Below, piece after piece: positions 53,195 to 64,000 of a DNA stretch of 64,000 bases (within the stretch, counting starts at the first letter, position 1; the number at the start of each line of letters is the position of its first letter). The notes under the pieces are model-generated. The model was not told the DNA's origin. It did no database searches and worked only from the letters and a program-made list of their open reading frames with translations. The position numbers and the translations under genes are program-made. Source of the DNA: Megalopta genalis (Eukaryota > Arthropoda > Insecta > Hymenoptera > Halictidae); assembly GCF_051020955.1 (NCBI RefSeq), contig NW_027476463.1, positions 62,001-126,000 of the forward strand. The letters run 5' to 3'.

Positions 53195-54095
53195 TGCGAA
53201 ACAAACGAGTTAGCTTCAAAACCAAGCGAAACACATGATTTAGCTGCAAATCAATGCGAAGTAGAAGCCTTAGCTTCAAATACATGAGAAACAAATGATT
53301 TAACTTCAGATAATTACGATGTAAGTGATATAGCTTCAAATGCACGCGATACAAACGAGTTAGTCTCAAGTCCATGCGAATCACGTGGTTTATCTTCAAA
53401 TCAAAGCGAAGTAGAAGGCTTAGCTTCAAATACATGAGAAACAAATGATTTATCTTCAGATAATTGCGATATAAGTGATGTAGCTTCAAATGCAGGTGAA
53501 ACAATCGAGTTAGCTTCAAATCAATGCGAAGTAGAAGGCTTATCTTCAAATCCATGCGAAAAAGTGGTTTATCTTCAAATACTTGTGATATACATGATTT
53601 AGCTTCAACTGCTTGCGAAACAAACGAGTTAGCTTCAAAACCAAGCGAAACACATGATTTAGCTGCAAATCAATGCGAAGTAGAAGCCTTAGCTTCAAAT
53701 ACATGAGAAACAAATGATTTAACTTCAGATAATTACGATGTAAGTGATATAGCTTCAAATGCACGCGATACAAACGAGTTAGTCTCAAGTCCATGCGAAT
53801 CACGTGGTTTATCTTCAAATCAAAGCGAAGTAGAAGGCTTAGCTTCAAATACATGAGAAACAAATGATTTATCTTCAGATAATTGCGATATAAGTGATGT
53901 AGCTTCAAATGCAGGTGAAACAATCGAGTTAGCTTCAAATCAATGCGAAGTAGAAGGCTTATCTTCAAATCCATGCGAAAAAGTGGTTTATCTTCAAATA
54001 CTTGTGATATACATGATTTAGCTTCAACTGCTTGCGAAACAAACGAGTTAGCTTCAAAACCAAGCGAAACACATGATTTAGCTGCAAATCAATGC
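53195..54095 (+). repeat. 419-bp tandem repeat, two copies and part of a third
   Basis: The segment starting AACGAGTTAGCTTCAAAACC lies at about 53203, 53622 and 54041, spaced 419 bp apart (14 monomers minus one base). The missing base is in TGCGAAAAAGTGG. Copies are almost identical. The same unit exists once near 47.3-47.9 kb and, with a further variant, near 50.4-50.9 kb, which are probable parents. Confidence 0.8.
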
Positions 54096-57000
54096 GAAGT
54101 AGAAGGCTTAGCTTCAAATCCATGCGAATCAAACGGTTTAGCTTCAAATACTCGTGATATACATGATTTATCTTCAAATGCAGGCGAAACAAAAGAGTTA
54201 GCTTCAAATCCATGCGAAACACATCATTTGGCTTCAAATTCATGCGAAACACATGGTTTAGATTCATAGATTCATATTCTTGCGAAACAGATGGTTTAGA
54301 TTCAGATATTTGTGATAAACATGATCTAGCTTCAACTGCTTGCGAAACAAACATGTTAGCTTCAAATCCAAGAGAAACACATGATTTAAATTCAAATCAA
54401 TGGCAAGTAGAAGGCTTGGCTTCAAATCCATGCGAAACAAATGCTTTAGCTTCAAATACTTTTGATAAACATGATTTAGCTTCAACTGCATGCGAAACAA
54501 ACGAGTTAGCTTCAAATCCATGCGAAACATATGATTTAGCTTCAAATCAATGCTATATAGACGGCTTAGCTTCAAATACATGAGAAGCAAATGATTTATC
54601 TTCAGATAATTGCGATATAAGTGATATAGATTCAAATGCAGTCGAATCAATCGAGTTAGCTTCAAATTAATGCGAAGTAGGAGGCTTATCTTCAAATCCA
54701 TGCGAAACAAATTGTTTAGCTTCAAATACTTGTGATATACATGATTGAGCTTCAACTGCATGCGAAACAAACGAGTTAGCTTCAAATCCATGCAAAACAT
54801 ATGATTTAGCTTCAAATCAATGCGCAATAGACGGCTTAGTTTCAAATACATGAGAAGCAAATGATTTATCTTCAGTCAATTGCGATATAAGTGATATAGA
54901 TTCAAATGCAGTCAAATCAATCGAGTTAGCTTCAAATCCATGCGAAACACACGATTTAGCTTCAAATCAATGCGAAGTAGAAGGCTTAGTTTCAAATTCA
55001 AACGAAACACATGATTTAGCTTCAAATCAGTACGAAGTAGAAGGCTTAATTTCAAATCCATGAGAATCAAATGGTTTAGCTTAAAATACTTGTGATATAC
55101 ACGATTTATCTTCAAATACAGGCGAAAAAAAAGAGTTGGCTTCAAATCCATGCGATACATATGATTTAGCTTCAAATAAATGCGAAATAGACGGCATAGC
55201 TTCAAATACATGAGAAGCAAATGATTTATCTTCAAATAATTGCGATATAAGTGATATAGATTCAAATGCAGTCGAATCAATCGAGTTAGCTTCAAATTAA
55301 TGCGAAGTAGGAGGCTTATCTTCAAATCCATGCGAATCAAATGGTTTAGCTTCAAATACTTGTGATATACATGATTTAGCTTCAACTGCATGCGAAACAA
55401 ACGAGTTAGCTTCAAAACCAAGCGAAACACATGATTTAGCTGCAAATCAATGCGAAGTAGAAGGCTTAGCTTCAAATCCATGCGAATCAAACGGTTTAGC
55501 TTCAAATACTCGTGATATACATGATTTATCTTCAAATGCAGGCGAAACAAAAGAGTTAGCTTCAAATCCATGCGAAACACATCATTTGGCTTCAAATTCA
55601 TGCGAAACACATGGTTCAGATTCATAGATTCATATTCTTGCGAAACAGATGGTTTAGATTCAGATATTTGTGATAAACATGATCTAGCTTCAACTGCTTG
55701 CGAAACAAACATGTTAGCTTCAAATCCAAGAGAAACACATGATTTAAATTCAAATCAATGGCAAGTAGAAGGTTTGGCTTCAAATCCATGCGAAACAAAT
55801 GCTTTAGCTTCAAATACTTTTGATAAACATGATTTAGCTTCAACTGCATGCGAAACAAACGAGTTAGCTTCAAATCCATGCGAAACATATGATTTAGCAT
55901 CAAATCAATGCTATATAGACGGCTTAGCTTCAAATACATGAGAAGCAAATGATTTATCTTCAGATAATTGCGATATAAGTGATATAGATTCAAATGCAGT
56001 CGAATCAATCGAGTTAGCTTCAAATTAATGCGAAGTAGGAGGCTTATCTTCAAATCCATGCGAAACAAATTGTTTAGCTTCAAATACTTGTGATATACAT
56101 GATTGAGCTTCAACTGCATGCGAAACAAACGAGTTAGCTTCAAATCCATGCAAAACATATGATTTAGCTTCAAATCAATGCGCAATAGACGGCTTAGTTT
56201 CAAATACATGAGAAGCAAATGATTTATCTTCAGTCAATTGCGATATAAGTGATATAGATTCAAATGCAGTCAAATCAATCGAGTTAGCTTCAAATCCATG
56301 CGAAACACACGATTTAGCTTCAAATCAATGCGAAGTAGAAGGCTTAGTTTCAAATTCAAACGAAACACATGATTTAGCTTCAAATCAGTACGAAGTAGAA
56401 GGCTTAATTTCAAATCCATGAGAATCAAATGGTTTAGCTTAAAATACTTGTGATATACACGATTTATCTTCAAATACAGGCGAAAAAAAAGAGTTAGCTT
56501 CAAATCCATGCGAAACATATGATTTAGCTTCAAATAAATGCGAAATAGACGGCATAGCTTCAAATACATGAGAAGCAAATGATTTATCTTCAAATAATTG
56601 CGATATAAGTGATATAGATTCAAATGCAGTCGAATCAATCGAGTTAGCTTCAAATTAATGCGAAGTAGGAGGCTTATCTTCAAATCCATGCGAATCAAAT
56701 GGTTTAGCTTCAAATACTTGTGATATACATGATTTAGCTTCAACTGCATGCGAAACAAACGAGTTAGCTTCAAAACCAAGCGAAACACATGATTTAGCTG
56801 CAAATCAATGCGAAGTAGAAGGCTTAGCTTCAAATCCATGCGAATCAAACGGTTTAGCTTCAAATACTCGTGATATACATGATTTATCTTCAAATGCAGG
56901 CGAAACAAAAGAGTTAGCTTCAAATCCATGCGAAACACATCATTTGGCTTCAAATTCATGCGAAACACATGGTTCAGATTCATAGATTCATATTCTTGCG

Positions 57001-60000
57001 AAACAGATGGTTTAGATTCAGATATTTGTGATAAACATGATCTAGCTTCAACTGCTTGCGAAACAAACATGTTAGCTTCAAATCCAAGAGAAACACATGA
57101 TTTAAATTCAAATCAATGGCAAGTAGAAGGCTTGGCTTCAAATCCATGCGAAACAAATGCTTTAGCTTCAAGTACTTTTGATAAACATGATTTAGCTTCA
57201 ACTGCATGCGAAACAAACGAGTTAGCTTCAAATCCATGCGAAACATATGATTTAGCTTCAAATCAATGCTATATAGACGGCTTAGCTTCAAATACATGAG
57301 AAGCAAATGATTTATCTTCAGATAATTGCGATATAAGTGATATAGATTCAAATGCAGTCGAATCAATCGAGTTAGCTTCAAATTAATGCGAAGTAGGAGG
57401 CTTATCTTCAAATCCATGCGAAACAAATTGTTTAGCTTCAAATACTTGTGATATACATGATTGAGCTTCAACTGCATGCGAAACAAACGAGTTAGCTTCA
57501 AATCCATGCAAAACATATGATTTAGCTTCAAATCAATGCGCAATAGACGGCTTAGTTTCAAATACATGAGAAGCAAATGATTTATCTTCAGTCAATTGCG
57601 ATATAAGTGATATAGATTCAAATGCAGTCAAATCAATCGAGTTAGCTTCAAATCCATGCGAAACACACGATTTAGCTTCAAATCAATGCGAAGTAGAAGG
57701 CTTAGTTTCAAATTCAAACGAAACACATGATTTAGCTTCAAATCAGTACGAAGTAGAAGGCTTAATTTCAAATCCATGAGAATCAAATGGTTTAGCTTAA
57801 AATACTTGTGATATACACGATTTATCTTCAAATACAGGCGGAAAAAAAGAGTTGGCTTCAAATCCATGCGAAACATATGATTTAGCTTCAAATAAATGCG
57901 AAATAGACGGCATAGCTTCAAATACATGAGAAGCAAATGATTTATCTTCAAATAATTGCGATATAAGTGATATAGATACAAATGCAGTCGAATCAATCGA
58001 GTTAGCTTCAAATTAATGCGAAGTAGGAGGCTTATCTTCAAATCCATGCGAATCAAATGGTTTAGCTTCAAATACTTGTGATATACATGATTTAGCTTCA
58101 ACTGCATGCGAAACAAACGAGTTAGCTTCAAAACCAAGCGAAACACATGATTTAGCTGCAAATCAATGCGAAGTAGAAGGCTTAGCTTCAAATCCATGCG
58201 AATCAAACGGTTTAGCTTCAAATACTCGTGATATACATGATTTATCTTCAAATGCAGGCGAAACAAAAGAGTTAGCTTCAAATCCATGCGAAACACATCA
58301 TTTGGCTTCAAATTCATGCGAAACACATGGTTCAGATTCATAGATTCATATTCTTGCGAAACAGATGGTTTAGATTCAGATATTTGTGATAAACATGATC
58401 TAGCTTCAACTGCTTGCGAAACAAACATGTTAGCTTCAAATCCAAGAGAAACACATGATTTAAATTCAAATCAATGGCAAGTAGAAGGCTTGGTTTCAAA
58501 TCCATGCGAAACAAATGCTTTAGCTTCAAATACTTTTGATAAACATGATTTAGCTTCAACTGCATGCGAAACAAACGAGTTAGCTTCAAATCCATGCGAA
58601 ACATATGATTTAGCTTCAAATCAATGCTATATAGACGGCTTAGCTTCAAATACATGAGAAGCAAATGATTTATCTTCAGATAATTGCGATATAAGTGATA
58701 TAGATTCAAATGCAGTCGAATCAATCGAGTTAGCTTCAAATTAATGCGAAGTAGGAGGCTTATCTTCAAATCCATGCGAAACAAATTGTTTAGCTTCAAA
58801 TACTTGTGATATACATGATTGAGCTTCAACTGCATGCGAAACAAACGAGTTAGCTTCAAATCCATGCAAAACATATGATTTAGCTTCAAATCAATGCGCA
58901 ATAGACGGCTTAGTTTCAAATACATGAGAAGCAAATGATTTATCTTCAGTCAATTGCGATATAAGTGATATAGATTCAAATGCAGTCAAATCAATCGAGT
59001 TAGCTTCAAATCCATGCGAAACACACGATTTAGCTTCAAATCAATGCGAAGTAGAAGGCTTAGTTTCAAATTCAAACGAAACACATGATTTAGCTTCAAA
59101 TCAGTACGAAGTAGAAGGCTTAATTTCAAATCCATGAGAATCAAATGGTTTAGCTTAAAATACTTGTGATATACACGATTTATCTTCAAATACAGGCGAA
59201 AAAAAAGAGTTGGCTTCAAATCCATGCGAAACATATGATTTAGCTTCAAATAAATGCGAAATAGACGGCATAGCTTCAAATACATGAGAAGCAAATGATT
59301 TATCTTCAAATAATTGCGATATAAGTGATATAGATACAAATGCAGTCGAATCAATCGAGTTAGCTTCAAATTAATGCGAAGTAGGAGGCTTATCTTCAAA
59401 TCCATGCGAATCAAATGGTTTAGCTTCAAATACTTGTGATATACATGATTTAGCTTCAACTGCATGCGAAACAAACGAGTTAGCTTCAAAACCAAGCGAA
59501 ACACATGATTTAGCTGCAAATCAATGCGAAGTAGAAGGCTTAGCTTCAAATCCATGCGAATCAAACGGTTTAGCTTCAAATACTCGTGATATACATGATT
59601 TATCTTCAAATGCAGGCGAAACAAAAGAGTTAGCTTCAAATCCATGCGAAACACATCATTTGGCTTCAAATTCATGCGAAACACATGGTTCAGATTCATA
59701 GATTCATATTCTTGCGAAACAGATGGTTTAGATTCAGATATTTGTGATAAACATGATCTAGCTTCAACTGCTTGCGAAACAAACATGTTAGCTTCAAATC
59801 CAAGAGAAACACATGATTTAAATTCAAATCAATGGCAAGTAGAAGGCTTGGCTTCAAATCCATGCGAAACAAATGCTTTAGCTTCAAATACTTTTGATAA
59901 ACATGATTTAGCTTCAACTGCATGCGAAACAAACGAGTTAGCTTCAAATCCATGCGAAACATATGATTTAGCTTCAAATCAATGCTATATAGACGGCTTA

Positions 60001-61760
60001 GCTTCAAATACATGAGAAGCAAATGATTTATCTTCAGATAATTGCGATATAAGTGATATAGATTCAAATGCAGTCGAATCAATCGAGTTAGCTTCAAATT
60101 AATGCGAAGTAGGAGGCTTATCTTCAAATCCATGCGAAACAAATTGTTTAGCTTCAAATACTTGTGATATACATGATTGAGCTTCAACTGCATGCGAAAC
60201 AAACGAGTTAGCTTCAAATCCATGCAAAACATATGATTTAGCTTCAAATCAATGCGTAATAGACGGCTTAGTTTCAAATACATGAGAAGCAAATGATTTA
60301 TCTTCAGTCAATTGCGATATAAGTGATATAGATTCAAATGCAGTCAAATCAATCGAGTTAGCTTCAAATCCATGCGAAACACACGATTTAGCTTCAAATC
60401 AATGCGAAGTAGAAGGCTTAATTTCAAATCCATGAGAATCAAATGGTTTAGCTTAAAATACTTGTGATATACACGATTTATCTTCAAATACAGGCGAAAA
60501 AAAAGAGTTGGCTTCAAATCCATGCAAAACATATGATTTAGCTTCAAATAAATGCGAAATAGACGGCATAGCTTCAAATACATGAGAAGCAAATGATTTA
60601 TCTTCAAATAATTGCGATATAAGTGATATAGATACAAATGCAGTCGAATCAATCGAGTTAGCTTCAAATTAATGCGAAGTAGGAGGCTTATCTTCAAATC
60701 CATGCGAATCAAATGGTTTAGCTTCAAATACTTGTGATATACATGATTTAGCTTCAACTGCATGCGAAACAAACGAGTTAGCTTCAAAACCAAGCGAAAC
60801 ACATGATTTAGCTGCAAATCAATGCGAAGTAGAAGGCTTAGCTTCAAATCCATGCGAATCAAACGGTTTAGCTTCAAATACTCGTGATATACATGATTTA
60901 TCTTCAAATGCAGGCGAAACAAAAGAGTTAGCTTCAAATCCATGCGAAACACATCATTTGGCTTCAAATTCATGCGAAACACATGGTTCAGATTCATAGA
61001 TTCATATTCTTGCGAAACAGATGGTTTAGATTCAGATATTTGTGATAAACATGATCTAGCTTCAACTGCTTGCGAAACAAACATGTTAGCTTCAAATCCA
61101 AGAGAAACACATGATTTAAATTCAAATCAATGGCAAGTAGAAGGCTTGGCTTCAAATCCATGCGAAACAAATGCTTTAGCTTCAAATACTTTTGATAAAC
61201 ATGATTTAGCTTCAACTGCATGCGAAACAAACGAGTTAGCTTCAAATCCATGCGAAACATATGATTTAGCTTCAAATCAATGCTATATAGACGGCTTAGC
61301 TTCAAATACATGAGAAGCAAATGATTTATCTTCAGTCAATTGCGATATAAGTGATATAGTTTCAAATGCAGTCAAATCAATCGAGTTAGCTTCAAATCCA
61401 TGCGAAACACACGATTTAGCTTCAAATCAATGCGAAGTAGAAGGCTTAGTTTCAAATTCAAACGAAACACATGATTTAGCTTCAAATCAGTACGAAGTAG
61501 AAGGCTTAATTTCAAATCCATGAGAATCAAATGGTTTAGCTTAAAATACTTGTGATATACACGATTTATCTTCAAATACAGGCGAAAAAAAAGAGTTGGC
61601 TTCAAATCCATGCGAAACATATGATTTAGCTTCAAATAAATGCGAAATAGACGGCATAGCTTCAAATACATGAGAAGCAAATGATTTATCTTCAAATAAT
61701 TGCGATATAAGTGATATAGATTCAAATGCAGTCGAATCAATCGAGTTAGCTACAAATTAA
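54040..61760 (+). repeat. Six-copy near-identical 1358-bp amplification
   Basis: Copies start near 54040, 55398, 56756, 58114, 59472 and 60770. The first four units are 1358 bp (45 monomers plus one 8-bp insertion, seen in GATTCATAGATTCATATTC). The fifth is 1298 bp: it has lost two monomers (60 bp) near 60411-60421. The sixth has lost about 270 bp (nine monomers) near 61314 and ends near 61760. Only scattered substitutions separate copies, for example AAGGCTTGGC / AAGGTTTGGC near 54415 and 55773. Homogeneity shows recent expansion by unequal exchange or a related process. Confidence 0.93.
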
Positions 61761-64000
61761 TGCGAAGTAGGAGGCTTATCTTCAAATCCATGCGAAACAA
61801 ATGTTTTAGCTTCAAATACTTGAGATATACATGATTCAGCTTCAACTGCATGCGAAACAAACGAGTTAGCTTCAAATCCATGCGAAACGAATGATTTAGC
61901 TTCAAATACTTGCGAGCATAAGTGATATAGCTTCAACTGCATGAGAAACAAACGAGTTAGCTTCAAATCCAAGCGAAACGAATGATTTAGCTTCAAATAC
62001 TTGCGAGCATAAGTGATATAGCTTCAATTGCATGCGAAACAAACGAGTTAGCTTCAAATCCAAGCGAAACACTTGATTTTTCTGCAAATCAATGCGAAGT
62101 AGATGGCTTATCTTCAAATCCATGCGAATCAGATGGATTCGCTTCAAATACTTGTGATATACATGATTTTGCTTCAACTGCATGCGAAAAAAACGTGTTC
62201 GCATTAAATCCATGCGAAACACATGATTTAGCTCCAAATCAATGCGAAGTAGAAGGCTTAGCTCCAAATCCATGGGAATCAAATGGTTTAGCTTCAAATA
62301 CTTGTGATATACATGATTTTGCTTCAATTCCATGCGAATCAAACGAGTTAGCTTCAAATCCATGCGAAACGAATGATTTAGCTTCAAAAACTTGCGAGCA
62401 TAAGTGATATGGCTTCAACTGCATGCGAAACAAACGTGTTCGCATTAAATCCATGCGATAGAAACCAGTTAGCTTCAAATCCATGAGAAACACTTGATTT
62501 TGCTTCAAATCATTGCTAAATAGAAGGCTGATTTCCGAAACCATGCGAAACAAATGGTGTAGCTTCAAATACTTGTTATATACATGATTGAGCTTCAACT
62601 GCATGCAAAATAAACGAGTTAGGTTCAAATCCAAGCGAAACACTTGATTTTGCTTCAAATCAATGCGAAGTAGATGGCTTATCTACAAATCCATGCGAAT
62701 CAAATGGATTAGCTTCAAAGACTTCTGATATACATGATTTAGCTTCACATGCAGGCGAAACAAACGAGTTAGCTTCAAATACATGCGAAAAACATGATAT
62801 AGCTTCAAATTCATTCGAAGCACATGGTTTAGCTTAATATTCATGCGAAACAAATGGTTTAGCTTCAAATACTTGTGATATACATGATTTAGGTTCAACT
62901 GCATGCGAAACAAACGAGTTAGCTTCAAATCCATGCGAAACTCATGATTTAGCTTCAAATCAATGCGAAATAGAAGGCTGATTTTCGAATCCATGCGAAA
63001 CAAATGGTTTAGCTTCAAATACTTGTGATATACTAGATTTAGCTTCAACAGCATGCGAAATAAACGAGTTAGCTATAAATCCATGCGATAGAAACGAGTT
63101 AGCTTCAAATCCATGAGAAACACATGATTTAGCATCAAATCATTGCGAAATAGAAGACTGATTTTCGAATCCATGCGAAATAAATGGTTTAGCTTCAAAT
63201 ACTTGTGATATACAAGATTTAGCTTCAACAGCATGCGAAACAAGCGATTTAGCTTCAAATCCAAACGAAACACATGATTTTCTTCAAATGAATGCGAAGT
63301 AGGAGACTTAGCTTCAAATCCAAACGAAACACATGATTTAGCTCCAAATCAATGCGAAGTAGGAGGCTTATTTTCAAATCGATGCGAATCGAATGATTTA
63401 GCTTCAAATACTTGCGAACATAAGTGATATATCTTCAACTGCATGCGAAACAAACGAGTTTGCTTCACATCCAAACGAAACACTTGATATAGCTTCAAAT
63501 CAATGCGAAGTAGAAGGCTTCGCATCAAATCCATGCGAATCAAATGGTTTAGCTTCAAATACTTGTGATATACATGATTTTGCTTCAACTGCATGCGAAA
63601 CAAACGAGTTCGCTTCAAATCCATGCGAAACAAACGTGTTAGCTTCAAATCCATGCGAAACTCATGATTTAGCTTCAAATCAATGCGAAATAGAAGGCCG
63701 ATTTTCAAATCCATGCGAAACAAATGGTTTAGCTTCAAATACTTGTGATATACACGATTTAGCTTCAACTGCATGCAAAACGAACGTGTTAGATTTAAAT
63801 CCATGCGAAACACATGATTTAGCTTCAAATCAATGCGAAATAGAAGGCTTAGCTTCAAAAACAATGCGAAACAAATGGTTTAGCTTCAAATACTTGAGAT
63901 ATACATGATTGAGCTTCAACTGCATGCGAAACAATCGAGTTATCTTGAAATCCAGGCAGAACACATGATTTAGCTACAAATCAATGCGAAGTCGAAGGCT
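61760..64000 (+). repeat. Right-end block with left-arm monomer types
   Basis: Monomer types typical of 5.9-19.5 kb return: AAGGCTGATTTTCGAATCC, GTGTTAGC-like starts, TTCATTCGAAGCACATGG and TACTAGATTTAGC. The superunit series of 33-61 kb stops abruptly at the last 1358-bp copy. The array continues past the window end with no sign of a border. Confidence 0.85.

Larger units (their letters stand above)
29205..64000 (+). repeat. Satellite array, right arm, continuing past the window
   Basis: The same 30-bp monomer in the same orientation resumes directly after the retrotransposon and fills the rest of the window, so the array was one block before the insertion and is cut by the window end. The right arm adds a second superunit type. 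It contains monomers reading ATACATGAGAAACAAATG, TTATCTTCAGATAATTGCG and GCAGGCGAAACAATCGAG, alternating with the five-monomer 150-bp series. No other insertion or unique gene-bearing sequence is visible. Confidence 0.97.

Noticed and set aside
1..64000. CRISPR array suggested by ~30-bp direct repeats
   Set aside because: Repeats are contiguous with no unique spacers, no cas genes occur, and the nested element is a eukaryotic retrotransposon.
608..64000. Telomeric repeat, from frequent TTAG words
   Set aside because: The motif is TTAGC within a 30-bp unit, not a short TTAGG or TTAGGG tandem repeat.
608..64000. CENP-B box in the satellite
   Set aside because: The monomer has TTCG on the minus strand, but the required downstream CGGG part is absent.

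Overview
The window is a block of eukaryotic repetitive DNA, most likely from an arthropod or another animal. No host protein-coding gene can be supported in it. About 56 kb of the 64 kb is one tandem satellite array of a 30-bp monomer (core TTAGCTTCAAAT, then usually an ATGCGAA-like segment), always in the same orientation and running off the right edge. The only other sequences are about 0.6 kb of GC-richer, apparently unique DNA at the left edge and one nested LTR retrotransposon of 6,948 bp. The animal assignment rests on that element being BEL/Pao (a metazoan group) with a primer-binding site for tRNA-Tyr.

Layout. Positions 1-~600 are unique flank. About 608-1478 is a divergent array edge with a ~163-bp period. 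About 1479-22256 is the left array arm, built mainly on a five-monomer (150-bp) higher-order repeat (HOR) and carrying nested direct duplications with offsets of 1169, 1259, 451/961 and 3868 bp. The BEL/Pao element lies at 22257-29204 on the minus strand, with 632-bp LTRs and a 5-bp target duplication CTTGC. From 29205 to 64000 is the right arm, with a 300-bp HOR near 30-32 kb, duplications with offsets of 728, 569, ~1326, ~2078, ~3045 and 419 bp, a six-copy 1358-bp amplification at ~54.04-61.76 kb, and finally a return to the monomer types of the left arm.

The retroelement has a tRNA-Tyr-type primer site, gag with three zinc-knuckle motifs, and a pol reading through aspartic protease, reverse transcriptase, RNase H and integrase. 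At least four in-frame stops and two frameshifts make it a dead copy. The LTRs differ at roughly 20 of 632 positions by eye, so the array existed before a fairly old insertion, while the 3868-bp and 1358-bp duplications look much younger.

The many long open frames in the array are a by-product of a repeat unit that is a multiple of three and free of stops in one frame on each strand. They are not annotated as genes. The most notable structure is hierarchical: nearly every superperiod equals a whole number of 30-bp monomers plus a few private indels (for example 1358 = 45 x 30 + 8), so the array's amplification history can be read from the sequence. All lengths, identities and boundaries of repeat blocks were judged by eye; approximate ones are marked as such.
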